64,000 bases of DNA. Origin: Apostichopus japonicus. Lineage: Eukaryota > Echinodermata > Holothuroidea > Aspidochirotida > Stichopodidae. Shown piece after piece: positions 20,336-32,100 of the stretch (the first letter of the stretch is position 1; every line of letters starts with the position of its first letter). Where the stretch lies: assembly GCF_037975245.1 (NCBI RefSeq), contig NC_092581.1, forward strand, positions 6,041,501 to 6,105,500, written 5' to 3'. The notes under the pieces are model-generated. The model was not told where the DNA came from and ran no database searches. It worked only from the letters and a program-made list of their open reading frames with translations. The translations under genes were made by a program, and so were the position numbers.

Positions 20336-21474
20336 ATGTTGACGATTGATCGACAGCCGATGTAGGCAAGTTCATCTTTTACTTTAGAATACAAAGGTAA
20401 AATTGACAAACTTTCTACCAGTTATTGAGGAATAAACTTTATTTTTTAATGTAAGGCATCTTTAAGATACATGATATCATTTAATAAATCAAGCTACTGT
20501 ACAATGCTTCAATTTTGTTATCAAACCAATGGAAGTATTATATACAGATATATTTTTATAAATAAAACATTAAAATCACCAAAGAAACCAACCTTTACTG
20601 ATTACTTATAGTTCATATTTTCCACAAACATGGTACAGTTTCATTACAAACCAAGATTTGGATGTCATGTGTAACCATGGCAATTGCTAGGAAACATTGT
20701 GCAGGAATTTTTTTCCTTACCAGATTCATATTTATGCAATATACATAGTTGTATCTTCCAGATAAAGGAGACATCACAACAGTGTGTATGAATCAACCGT
20801 TGGGCATACAACAGTGTGCATGAAATGACGGTTGAACATAATCATATGAATGATTACGTCAGTCAAGAGTGGGAGCTTAGAATGTTTCCGGAAAGTTAGT
20901 TTTACAGACTTTATTTCAGATATACAAAGCCCTATTTGGTTCAAACATGGAGCTTTGAAATTTCCACACAACACTTGTTTCACTGTATTGTGAAATGCTT
21001 CACAGGAAATGAGGTGAATAAAATTTGAGATGGCCACTATCCATAAGTGGTGGAGATGAGAGCAGATGCTGGATATTTTGAGGCCAAGAAGCGATCAACC
21101 TTGGTACTGCTTCAGTTATTTCTACTTCCAAGAAAGTCATAGTAAATCAAGCAGAATTCATAGCATGACTTCTTGATGTGCATATATAATCCAGATGAAA
21201 TTCTTGATTGTTCATTGAAATTTAATCTCTCTCTAGAATAAAATGCACAAATTTGTGTTTTACACCCTCAAGGGGTACATAAAAACCAATTTGTTGAAAT
21301 GCTATCAGCTATATGTTTTCCTTAAGTCTATAAGCATAACTCTAAATCATTTCCTGTTCATATTCCTATAGTTTCAGAATTACAAACAAAGCTAATAAAT
21401 TTACTCTGTAAGATACATTACTGCAGTGTACTATTTGCAGTATGGCTTGTATGTGGCTTCTAACATATATATGC

Positions 21475-21790
21475 ATATAATAATAATAATATATGCTTTT
21501 TATATAGCGCTTTATACCAGCGATATGTCTCAAAGCGCTTTACAGACATAATATTACCCCTGGTCAATGATAACCTGTCCCAGAGACAATCCCTCCAGTC
21601 GGCAGCAGTTGTATACTGCGCCCAATGACAAGTTACCTCACAGGTACCCATTTAACCCCTGGGTGGAGAGAGGCAAGTGAGATATAGCATCTTGCCCTAG
21701 GACACAATGTAATGGACTAGGCAGGAATCCAACCTGCAATCCTTGGATCATGAGTCCGACGCCACCAAGCTAGAGACTTGAAGCTAATAT
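21475..21790 (-). mobile_element. tRNA-derived SINE with L2-like 3' tail
   Basis: On the minus strand the element starts near 21780 with a tRNA-like head: an A-box-like TGGTGGCGTCGG and a B-box-like GGTTGGATTCC. A conserved body follows (TGTCCTAGGGCAAGATGC; TTAAATGGGTACCTGTGAGG), then AAAGCGCTTTGAGAC ... TAAAGCGCTATATAAAA and an (ATT)n tail at 21478-21490. The 3' end resembles the LINE tail at 37440-37490, as expected for a SINE that borrows a LINE 3' end. Confidence 0.75.
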
Positions 21791-22439
21791 ATCACCAAAA
21801 TAAATGCTTGATCCAATGGGAAGTTCTCCCTGACCAATTAATATGTATACAATAGAAAGTTTGATCATTTGCTCAAATCATTTAAACTTAAAAGGACAGT
21901 CCAGAGGAAAAGTTGTTTTTGGTTTATGAAAGAGGGGCACGTTCTAAGCATCCTGTTCAAATTTTGCATTCGTTTCCTATGTATTGTTTCCAAGATAAGA
22001 ACATCTGAAGTTGACATGTTTTGTATGAAAGTGATCTTAGAACAAACAGGACAAATTTTCTTTTCTTTTCTTAAAAGTGTTTATCCAATTTTCTTCTGCA
22101 AGAAAGGGATGCATTAAAATAAAAGCACACTAGATACACTGGAGTAACAAAACCTTCACAACTCCTTAGAGCAAAGTTGAAACCCTGTCCAGTCCAAGGT
22201 CAAAACAAAGTGGAAATAAAATAAAATCTTGCTTGCAGTGTGTGACCATAACATCACACCTGTTTGCTCTAAGTTCACTTATGGTACAAACTGACCATGT
22301 CAACAATCAGTATCTGCAAAATGCTATGTAGGAACTGGATGAGTATAAGTTCTTATTTCTGCTTGCTAAATGGAAGCCTTGAGCAAGGAGAAATGAAATC
22401 TCTACACAACTGATGTACAGTAGGATGAAAGTACAAACT

Positions 22440-22805
22440 AGTCTTCTCAATCTACATGTGTCAAAGGCCTAGTCTTCTGCTGGACAGCAAGCTGTACTGG
22501 CCTATAAGGTACAGTAGATGACTACATGTGTCATAGGCCATGTGTTGTACTGGACAGCAAGCTGTACTGTCATATCAGGTACATTAGATGACTACAACAG
22601 ATGACTACATGTGTCATAGGCCATGTGTGGAACTGCCATAATCATGGACAATAGATGACTACATGTGTCATAGGCCATGTGTTGTACTGGACAGCAAGCT
22701 GTACTGTCATATCAGGTACATTAGATGACTACAACAGATGACTACATGTGTCATAGGCCAGGTGCTGTACTGGACAGCAAGCTGTACTGTCATATCAGGG
22801 GCATA
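22440..22805 (+). repeat. Irregular tandem repeat (ATGACTACATGTGTCATAGG)
   Basis: Four to five partial units built from ATGACTACATGTGTCATAGG and GGACAGCAAGCTGTACTG. Lengths vary because some copies lack the middle. Confidence 0.8.
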
Positions 22806-23524
22806 ATAACCCAACATTTGTCATAGCCATGCATTAGACCTTGTAGCAATAAGAGACGCAGTTGGAAGTAACTTCACTGTAGTTCAGAATAAAAATGAGA
22901 GAACTTTTGATGTTGATGTTTATCACTTTCTCTCACACAGAGAGAATCTTGGGGTAGATTTTGTGGCAACAACTACCCAAAAATGCTCTCTGCAATCTGA
23001 TAAAAAGTACTACTCCTCTTGCAGTGTCTAGGGAACATGTCAAAAGCATAAATGCTGAATAAGGCAATCATGTTGTCACTAACAGAGAACAATTCTTCTA
23101 CTGATATTTCCCAAACACTAATTTCTTACTGCTCTACAATCCCCTATTTATAAACTGTTGCATTCAATGGTCTGTTCCTTGACAGCACCAGAAGCATGTG
23201 ATAGAGAAAAGTAGATTTGAAACCGGAAACTTCTCCAAGAAAGACTAGAAAACAACTTAACAAGTAGAACCCACTACTTGACAGTATTGCCATGCAAAAC
23301 TCCACATAACTTTTTTCTGCATTATCAGCTTACATTTCTTCCTTAATAAATTCAGTCACCCTCATATATCCTGTAAGTGCAGTCATCATAATATCATGGT
23401 TTCTGCATCACTTCGCTACATACTAAGAACATGAATTATGTTATTACATAGATAATCTCCAAATTTGTCTCATTTACCCATAGCACTGTCCTTACATTAT
23501 TGTTTAAAAAATAGTGTATAAATA

Positions 23525-25352
23525 TGACTTGGAGGTCTTATTAATAATCATACCCCAAGTCTAATGTGGGGCTCTGCATGCTTGGAGGTCTTATTAATAA
23601 TCATACCCCAAGTCTACTGTGGGGCTCTGCATGCTTGGAGGTCTTATTAATAATCATACTCCAAGTCTACTGTGGGGCTCTGCATGCTTGGAGGTCTTAT
23701 TAATAATCATACCCCAAGTCTACTGTGGGACTGGCATGCTTGGAGGTCTTATTAATAATCATACCCCAAGTCTACTGTGGGGCTGGCATGCTTGGAGGTC
23801 TTATTAATAATCATACTCCAAGTCTACTGTGGGGCTCTGCATGCTTGGAGGTCTTATTAATAATCATACCCCAAGTCTACTGTGGGACTGGCATGCTTGG
23901 AGGTCTTATTAATAATCATACCCCAAGTCTACTGTGGGGCTGGCATGCTTGGAGGTCTTATTAATAATCATAATCCAAGTCTATTGTGGGGCTGGCATGC
24001 TCGGAGGTCTTATTAATAATCATACCCCAAGTCTACTGTGGGGCTGGCATGCTTGGAGGTCTTATTATAATCATACTCCAAGTCTACTGTGGGGCTCTGC
24101 ATGCTTGGAGGTCTTATTAATAATCATACCCCAAGTCTACTGTGGGGCTGGCATGCTTGGAGGTCTTATTAATAATCATACCCCAAGTCTACTGTGGGAC
24201 TGGCATGCTTGGAGGTCTTATTAATAATCATACCCCAAGTCTACTGTGGGGCTGGCATGCTTGGAGGTCTTATTAATAATCATACTCAAGTCTACTGTGG
24301 GGCTGGCATGCTTGGAGGTCTTATTAATAATCATAATCCAAGTCTATTGTGGGGCTGGCATGCTCGGAGGTCTTATTAATAATCATACTCCAAGTCTACT
24401 GTGGGGCTGGCATGCTTGGAGGTCTTATTAATAATCATACTCAAGTCTACTGTGGGGCTGGCATGCTTGGAGGTCTTATTAATAATCATAATCCAAGTCT
24501 ATTGTGGGGCTGGCATGCTTGGAGGTCTTATTAATAATCATAATCCAAGTCTATTGTGGGGCTGGCATGCTCGGAGGTCTTATTAATAATCATACCCCAA
24601 GTCTACTGTGGGGCTGGCATGCTTGGAGGTCTTATTAATAATCATACTCCAAGTCTACTGTGGGGCTCTGCATGCTTGGAGGTCTTATTAATAATCATAC
24701 TCCAAGTCTACTGTGGGGCTCTGCATGCTTGGAGGTCTTATTAATAATCATACCCCAAGTCTACTGTGGGGCTGGCATGCTTGGAGGTCTTATTAATAAT
24801 CATAATCCAAGTCTATTGTGGGGCTGGCATGCTCGGAGGTCTTATTAATAATCATACTCCAAGTCTACTGTGGGGCTGGCATGCTTGGAGGTCTTATTAA
24901 TAATCATACTCAAGTCTACTGTGGGGCTGGCATGCTTGGAGGTCTTATTAATAATCATAATCCAAGTCTATTGTGGGGCTGGCATGCTTGGAGGTCTTAT
25001 TAATAATCATAATCCAAGTCTATTGTGGGGCTGGCATGCTCGGAGGTCTTATTAATAATCATACTCAAGTCTACTGTGGGGCTGGCATGCTTGGAGGTCT
25101 TATTAATAATCATAATCCAAGTCTATTGTGGGGCTGGCATGCTCGGAGGTCTTATTAATAATCATACTCCAAGTCTACTGTGGGGCTGGCATGCTTGGAG
25201 GTCTTATTAATAATCATACTCAAGTCTACTGTGGGGCTCTGCATGCTTGGAGGTCTTATTAATAATCATACCCCAAGTCTACTGTGGGGCTGGCATGCTC
25301 GGAGGTCTTATTAATAATCATACTCCAAGTCTACTGTGGGGCTGGCATGCAA
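23525..25352 (+). repeat. 52-bp satellite, ~35 copies
   Basis: Unit GGCATGCTTGGAGGTCTTAT + TAATAATCATACCCCAAGTC + TACTGTGGGGCT. Variants (CTCTGCATG, CTCGG, ATAATCC, TACTCAAG) recur in the same order, giving higher-order blocks of two to three units. The many 61-96-residue open frames here (LEVLLIIIPQVYCGAG) come from the period, not from a gene. Confidence 0.95.
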
Positions 25353-25981
25353 GTCCTATCATTTCAGACATAACATACTTGTGTATCAAATGGTTGGACA
25401 ATTACACAATGAGTAAGGTGCATGATCTAAAGAGGTCTTAATGACGCATGTGATCATCAGGTCCTTTCAGAACAATCAGTCTATATTAACGAAGAACATA
25501 ATCTGCCTAACGACATGTATGAAGATACAAAGGAGTATAGATAACCACAACAGGGAGCACAAATGCAGAACTCACAGATACATAGAAAGTCATATCTCTG
25601 TTGTACAGATTGGCAATTAATTGTGCATATTAAAAATAGCACAGGCCTGTTAACAAGACTGCCTCAAATCTGTCAGTTGCCTTATAGCATGCCACATCTT
25701 GTCATAGCTCATGTCCCTTGGAGAGATTGCTTTTTAACCTTCTGCATGTTGTCACAGCTCAGGTTTAATGGGGAAACTTCTGTTTACATTCTTCTTGTTT
25801 TCATAACTTAGGGAAAGAGAGCAGGAAGGACTACAAGTATTCAGTCTATGTTTAACTTCAGTTCTAATTTCTTAGTATAAGTAATGCTAAACAAAGGTTT
25901 AAACACAGAATTCTAACGACTCAAATGATGAAACTTTTTGTGAGGTCTTAACCAAAACCTCATAAGAATTCCAGATGGCCA
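25353..25981. other. Downstream of TAB stop, no gene seen
   Basis: AT-rich sequence between the 52-bp satellite and the TAB2/3 stop codon. It should hold the TAB 3' untranslated region, but I could not place a convincing polyadenylation signal. Confidence 0.4.
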
Positions 25982-26139
25982 TCAGCTCTGGCCAGATGTA
26001 GGTGATGTTATGCTCTCTGCTCTGGGCCTTCCACACATTTCACATGCTGGCATGTACTCATGGTTCTTGAAGCTGCAAGCATGGCAACTCCATTGCTTAT
26101 TGATTTCACTCTCAACTGGAGAACTGGTGTTTTGAGGCT
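25982..26139 (-). CDS. TAB2: TAB2/3 coding exon 6 (NZF zinc finger and stop)
   Basis: Acceptor TCCTTCTAG; stop TGA at 25984-25982. The NZF reads WSCHACSFKNH...PACEMCGRPR: Trp, Cys-x2-Cys, Asn, then Cys-x2-Cys, with the usual 10-residue spacer. It is too short to stand out as an open frame. I found it by looking for the expected zinc finger. Vertebrate TAB2 has Thr-Phe and Gln where this has Ser-Phe and Met. Confidence 0.9.
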
Positions 26140-29100
26140 CTAGAAGGAGAACATTGCCATAAAGGTAAGTGTTGCACAGTTACATGAAAAATGAAGATCA
26201 TATTAATGTGATGAATATAAGTAAGCATACCATTCACAAAGTATTATGAAAAAATAAGGACATTGATACCCCAAATAATAATGGCAATGGTCCTAATACT
26301 TGTTCCTCGTTTCTTCTGTGCTAACTCAGGTCAGACCCATGTCCCTGCTCACTATGTACCTAGTGGCCAACTTGGAGCACCAACGTGTAAACTAGTCTAG
26401 TGTTACTGTAGGCTGTTTTTAGAACAACCACCAAAATATGGTTGTTCAAACCTGAGCAAAGATGCAAATCTACGTTTATGTCTAATATACCGCAACCTCC
26501 ACTTAAAACAAACATATAGTTTAGTTTAGTAGAAAAAAAGGATCAGGAGGAAAAAAGGTTGCAGAGATGAGTCAATTAGATACCTAGGTCTCTTTCAACA
26601 AAGGCCTCCTGTAACTCCACACCATTAAGATTGTAGGTATACTTGTGGTTACTACTACCAATATGCATCACCTTGCATTTATCAATATTAAAAAAGCATT
26701 TGCCATCCCTGAGACCAGGAAAAAACCTTATCCAAATCTGTTTGAAATTTCTCACAATCGCTTTTGGAAGAGACCTCAGAATACAATTTGGTGTCATCAG
26801 CAAACTTCTTAGCTGTACACAAAATATCTCTGTCAATGTCATTTACTGTATATAGGCAACAAACAACAAGGGACCCAAAACCCCACTAGTAACGTCCTGC
26901 CAAAAAGAAGCTCAGCCTTTAATTACCACCCTCTGTGTCCTATTACCAAGCCAATTCTCTATCCAAGACAGTAAATTCCCATTGACACCCATACTCTTCA
27001 GCCTAAGTAAAAGACGCTGGTGGGGAACTTTATCAAAGGCCTTCTGGAAATCCAGGAAAACAACATCTACAGACTTCTGCCTATTTAGTGAGCTTGTTAC
27101 ATTTTCCATAAACTCAAGAATATAAGTGAAACAAGACCTTTTGACAAAAGCCATGTTAAGACTCTCTGATCAAAGACTGACTGCTGAAGTGACTGACCAT
27201 AGACTTTTAACAATAGACTCCTTGACCTTACAAACAACACTTGTGAGACTAACAGGCCTATAATTACAGGACTTAGACTTATCACCCTTCTTGAAAATTG
27301 GGGTAATATAAGCACATCTCCAGTCCTTAGGAACATAACCTTCTTTTATAAATTTACTAAAAACCAATGAGAGTGGAATGCAGAAATGGTGTGCAACAGT
27401 CTTCAACAAATACGTAACACCTCGAATCCATTACAAGTTGGAACATCCTCACAAAAATCCCTTTCAACAACTGCACTACTTACAGTCCTACTTACAGTCC
27501 TACTTACAGTCCTGACTTCAGTCCATTCACAATTACAGCTATTCAATAGCTCCTCTAATTCCTTAAATTTCACACACTTATCGATAACAAACACAATATC
27601 TCTACTCGACGCTGAATTTAAGTCACATTCCAAGCCCGAAACCTCAAACTCAGACTGAACGATCAGGTACATCCATAACGAATACACTAAGGCACAGAAA
27701 ACGTGTGAACATAGAAAATTGATAACTTATGATGAGCAGCTTAGGTTCAACAGAGACTATACACAGAACGATAGGATAAACTGACGCTACAGACATATAA
27801 CATACAGACAGCACTGAAACAAACAAAAAAAACACCAAAAACAGCACAGATTGAACACAAAAACATGCAGACTGACAGGAACAGACAATAAAAAGCTCCA
27901 TATTAACAAACACAACATATCACAAAGTGATTTGATGAAAAAACGATTCCAGAAATGTACAAATTTTAAAGAGCTACGAAAAAAATGTGTGTACGCTTCA
28001 ACAACCAAGACCAAGATACTGTATACATTGCTTGTTTTTGGTTCTTGTTTTGCGATCTACGAACAAGTTTGATCATATATACATATAAGTAAGAATGGTT
28101 ACAAACCCTGCATTGCGATTCCACAGATTGCATTACTCATGAAAACGTTCTTTGTATGACCGCAGAATTCTTTAAAGCATTCTTTGGAGAACGTTTACAT
28201 AAAATTCCAACAAGTCAACATTTTGTACAAGAGCGTTATGCACCAAATTTATATGACATTTGAACCGTTTATTCTTAGATTATTGCAAAATTTAAAAAAG
28301 TATTTTAATCACCCTATATTGCTGATGGTGATGTCCAAATGTGCATAAATTGACCAGCTGTTCATGTGTGGAAACTTCAGTGTAACTCTAGTTGGGACTA
28401 GCAGCCTCAATTTGCTGAGAGGTTCTACTTAAATCGGCTGTGTGGGCGATGGTACAGTACCAATATTATAATTTAACACTTCATTTGTATACTTGTATAG
28501 TAAAGATAAACTACATGCATTGTTTAACTTACCTGGTAAAAGAAGACCCCTATATACAGGGTGTTGGGATGGTTCAGTTGCCATGTTATTGTAAAAATTG
28601 AAACTGTCCTGGTTGAGAAGTTCTAAGAAAAGAAACAACATCATATCATTTAAGACTTTGAAACACTTCTTGTTGACTAAATAATTCTATATAAATTGCC
28701 ATGACAAACCCGAACATAGAACAAACACAGCATTAGGAAGTACTTCAAAGAGGCTTTCTGGCTTTACTTATATCCAATAGAGTATTTATCTGAATTAAGC
28801 CATTTTTTTATTGTTGTGCTGCAACAAATAAGCACATGCATCTTCAGCACACTTGCAAGAGCTGTGATTATAACATTTTTCATGTTCCCCCCCCCCCAAA
28901 AAAAAAAAAGACCTACTTAGAACTACTTGAAACTAAATCAACAAGTACTGCTAATATCTCACTTCTTTCACACCAATTTGAAACTGACTGCTGTTAATAT
29001 CAGGAACTACAAAGAGAAATCTTTACTGGATATCCCAGAGTAATTCAAAGACACAATAAAATAATCATAATAATACCTATTGTATTACAAAGAGACATCA

Positions 29101-32100
29101 TTACTAGATATCACTTTCTAGATAACTCAGTAAAGTTCGAAGAGACATCATTACTGGATATCACTTTCTAGATAACTCAGTTAAGTTCAAAGAGACATCA
29201 TTACTGGATATCACTTCATTGATAACTCAGTTAAGTTCAAAGAGACATCATTACTGGAAATCACTTGCTAGATAACTCAGTTAAGTTCAAAGAGACATCA
29301 TTACTGGATATCACTTCCTAGATACCTCAGTAAAGTTCAAAGAGACAGCATAACTGGATATCACTTTCTAGATACCTCAGTAAAGTTCAAAGAGACAGCA
29401 TTACTAGATATCACTTGCTAGATACCTCAGTAAAGTTGAAAGAGACATCATTACTGGATATCACTTCCTAGATACCTCAATGAAGTTCAAAGAGACATCA
29501 TTACTGGATATCACTTTCTAGATATCTCAGTAAAGTTCAAAGAGACATCATTACTAGATATCACTTGTTAGATACCTCAGTAAAGTTCAAAGAGACAGCA
29601 TTACTGGATATCACTTCCTAGATAACTCAGTAAAGTTCCAAGAGACATCATTACTGGATATCATTTGCTAGATACCTCTGTAAAGTTCAAAGAGACATCA
29701 TTACTGGATATCACTTCCTAGATAACTCAGTAAAGTTCAAAGAGACATCATTACTGGATATCACTTCCTAGATACCTCAGTAAAGTTCAAAGAGACAGCA
29801 TAACTGGATATCACTTTCTAGATACCTCAGTAAAGTTCAAAGAGACAGCATTACTAGATATCACTTTCTAGATAACTCAGTAAAGTTCGAAGAGACATCA
29901 TTACTGGATATCACTTTCTAGATAACTCAGTAAAGTTCAAAGAGACATCATTACTGGATATCACTTCCTAGATAACTCAGTAAAGTTCAAAGAGACATCA
30001 TTACTGGATATCATTTGCTAGATACCTCAGTAAAGTTCAAAGAGACATCATTACTGGATATCATTTGTTAGATACCTCAGTAAAGTTCAAAGAGACATCA
30101 TTACTGGATATCATTTGTTAGATACCTCAGTAAAGTTCAAAGAGACATCATTACTAGATATCACTTGTTAGATACCTCAGTAAAGTTCAAAGAGACATCA
30201 TTACTGGATATCACTTCCTAGATAACTCAGTAAAGTTCAAAGAGACATCATTACTGGATATCATTTGCTAGATACCTCAGTTAAGTTCAAAGAGACATCA
30301 TTACTGGATATCATTTGTTAGATACCTCAGTAAAGTTCAAAGAGACATCATTACTGGATATCACTTCCTAGATAACTCAGTAAAGTTCAAAGAGACATCA
30401 TTACTGGATATCATTTGCTAGATACCTCAGTTAAGTTCAAAGAGACATCATTACTGGATATCATTTGCTAGATACCTCAGTAAAGTTCAAAGAGACATCA
30501 TTACTAGATATCACTTCCTAGATACCTCAGTAAAGTTCAAAGAGACATCATTACTAGATATCACTTGTTAGATACCTCAGTAAAGTTCAAAGAGACATCA
30601 TTACTGGATATCACTTCCTAGATAACTCAGTAAAGTTCAAAGAGACATCATTACTAGATATCACTTGTTAGATACCTCAGTAAAGTTCAAAGAGACATCA
30701 TTACTAGATATCACTTGTTAGATACCTCAGTAAAGTTCAAAGAGACATCATTACTGGATATCATTTGCTAGATACCTCAGTTAAGTTCAAAGAGATATCA
30801 TTACTGGATTTCACTTTCTACATACCTCAATAAAGTTCAAAGAGACAGCATTACTAGATATCACTGTCTAGATACCTCAGTAAAGTTCAAAGAGACAGCA
30901 TTACTGGATATCACTTGCTAGATAACTCAGTTAAGTTCAAAGAGACATCATTACTGGATTTCACTTTCTACATACCTCAATAAAGTTCAAAGAGACAGCA
31001 TTACTAGATATCACTGTCTAGATACCTCAGTAAAGTTCAAAGAGACAGCATTACTGGATATCACTTGCTAGATACCTCAGTAAAGTTCAAAGAGACATCA
31101 TTACTGGATATCACTTTCTAGATACCTCAGTAAAGTTCCAAGAGACATCATTACTGGTTATCACTTTCTAGATAACTCAGTAAAGTTCAAAGAGACATCA
31201 TTACTGGATATCACTTTCTACATAACTCAGTAAAGTTCAAAAAGACAGCATTACTGGATATCACTTCCTACATAACTCAGTTAAGTTCAAAGAGACATCA
31301 TTACTGGATATCACTTGCTAGATACCTCAGTAAAGTTCAAAAAGACAGCATTACTGGATATCACTTCCTACATAACTCAGTAAAGTTCAAAGAGACATCA
31401 TTACTGGATATCATTTGCTAGATACCTCAGTAAAGTTAAGTTCAAAGTGACAGCATAACTGGATATCACTTGCTAGATAACTCAGTTAAGTTCAAAGAGA
31501 CATCATTACTGGATTTCACTTTCTACATACCTCAATAAAGTTCAAAGAGACAGCATTACTAGATATCACTGTCTAGATACCTCAGTAAAGTTCAAAGAGA
31601 CAGCATTACTGGATATCACTTGCTAGATACCTCAGTAAAGTTCAAAGAGACATCATTACTGGATATCACTTTCTAGATACCTCAGTAAAGTTCAAAGAGA
31701 CATCATTACTGGATATCACTTTCTAGATAACTCAGTAAAGTTCAAAGAGACATCATTACTGGATATCACTTTCTACATAACTCAGTAAAGTTCAAAAAGA
31801 CAGCATTACTGGATATCACTTCCTACATAACTCAGTTAAGTTCAAAGAGACATCATTACTGGATATCACTTGCTAGATACCTCAGTAAAGTTCAAAGAGA
31901 CATCATTACTGGATATCAGTTGCTAGATAACTCAGTAAAGTTCAAAGAGACATCATTACTAGATATCACTTGTTACAGTAGATACCTCAGTAAAGTTCAA
32001 AGAGACATCATTACTAGATATCACTTGTTAGATACCTCAGTAAAGTTCAAAGAGACATCATTACTGGATATCACTTGCTAGATACCTCAGTAAAGTTCAA

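Noticed and set aside
21700-21785. Possible tRNA gene on the minus strand
   Set aside because: Only A- and B-box-like words are present, with no cloverleaf arms, and it is fused to a conserved SINE body and LINE-like tail.
23525-25352. CRISPR-like appearance of regularly spaced repeats
   Set aside because: The whole 52-bp unit is repeated with no unique spacers, and the context is eukaryotic. It is a satellite. The same applies to the 50-bp array at 29085-34335.
23619-25441. A dozen overlapping 61-96-residue ORFs
   Set aside because: All are frame-shifted readings of the 52-bp satellite.
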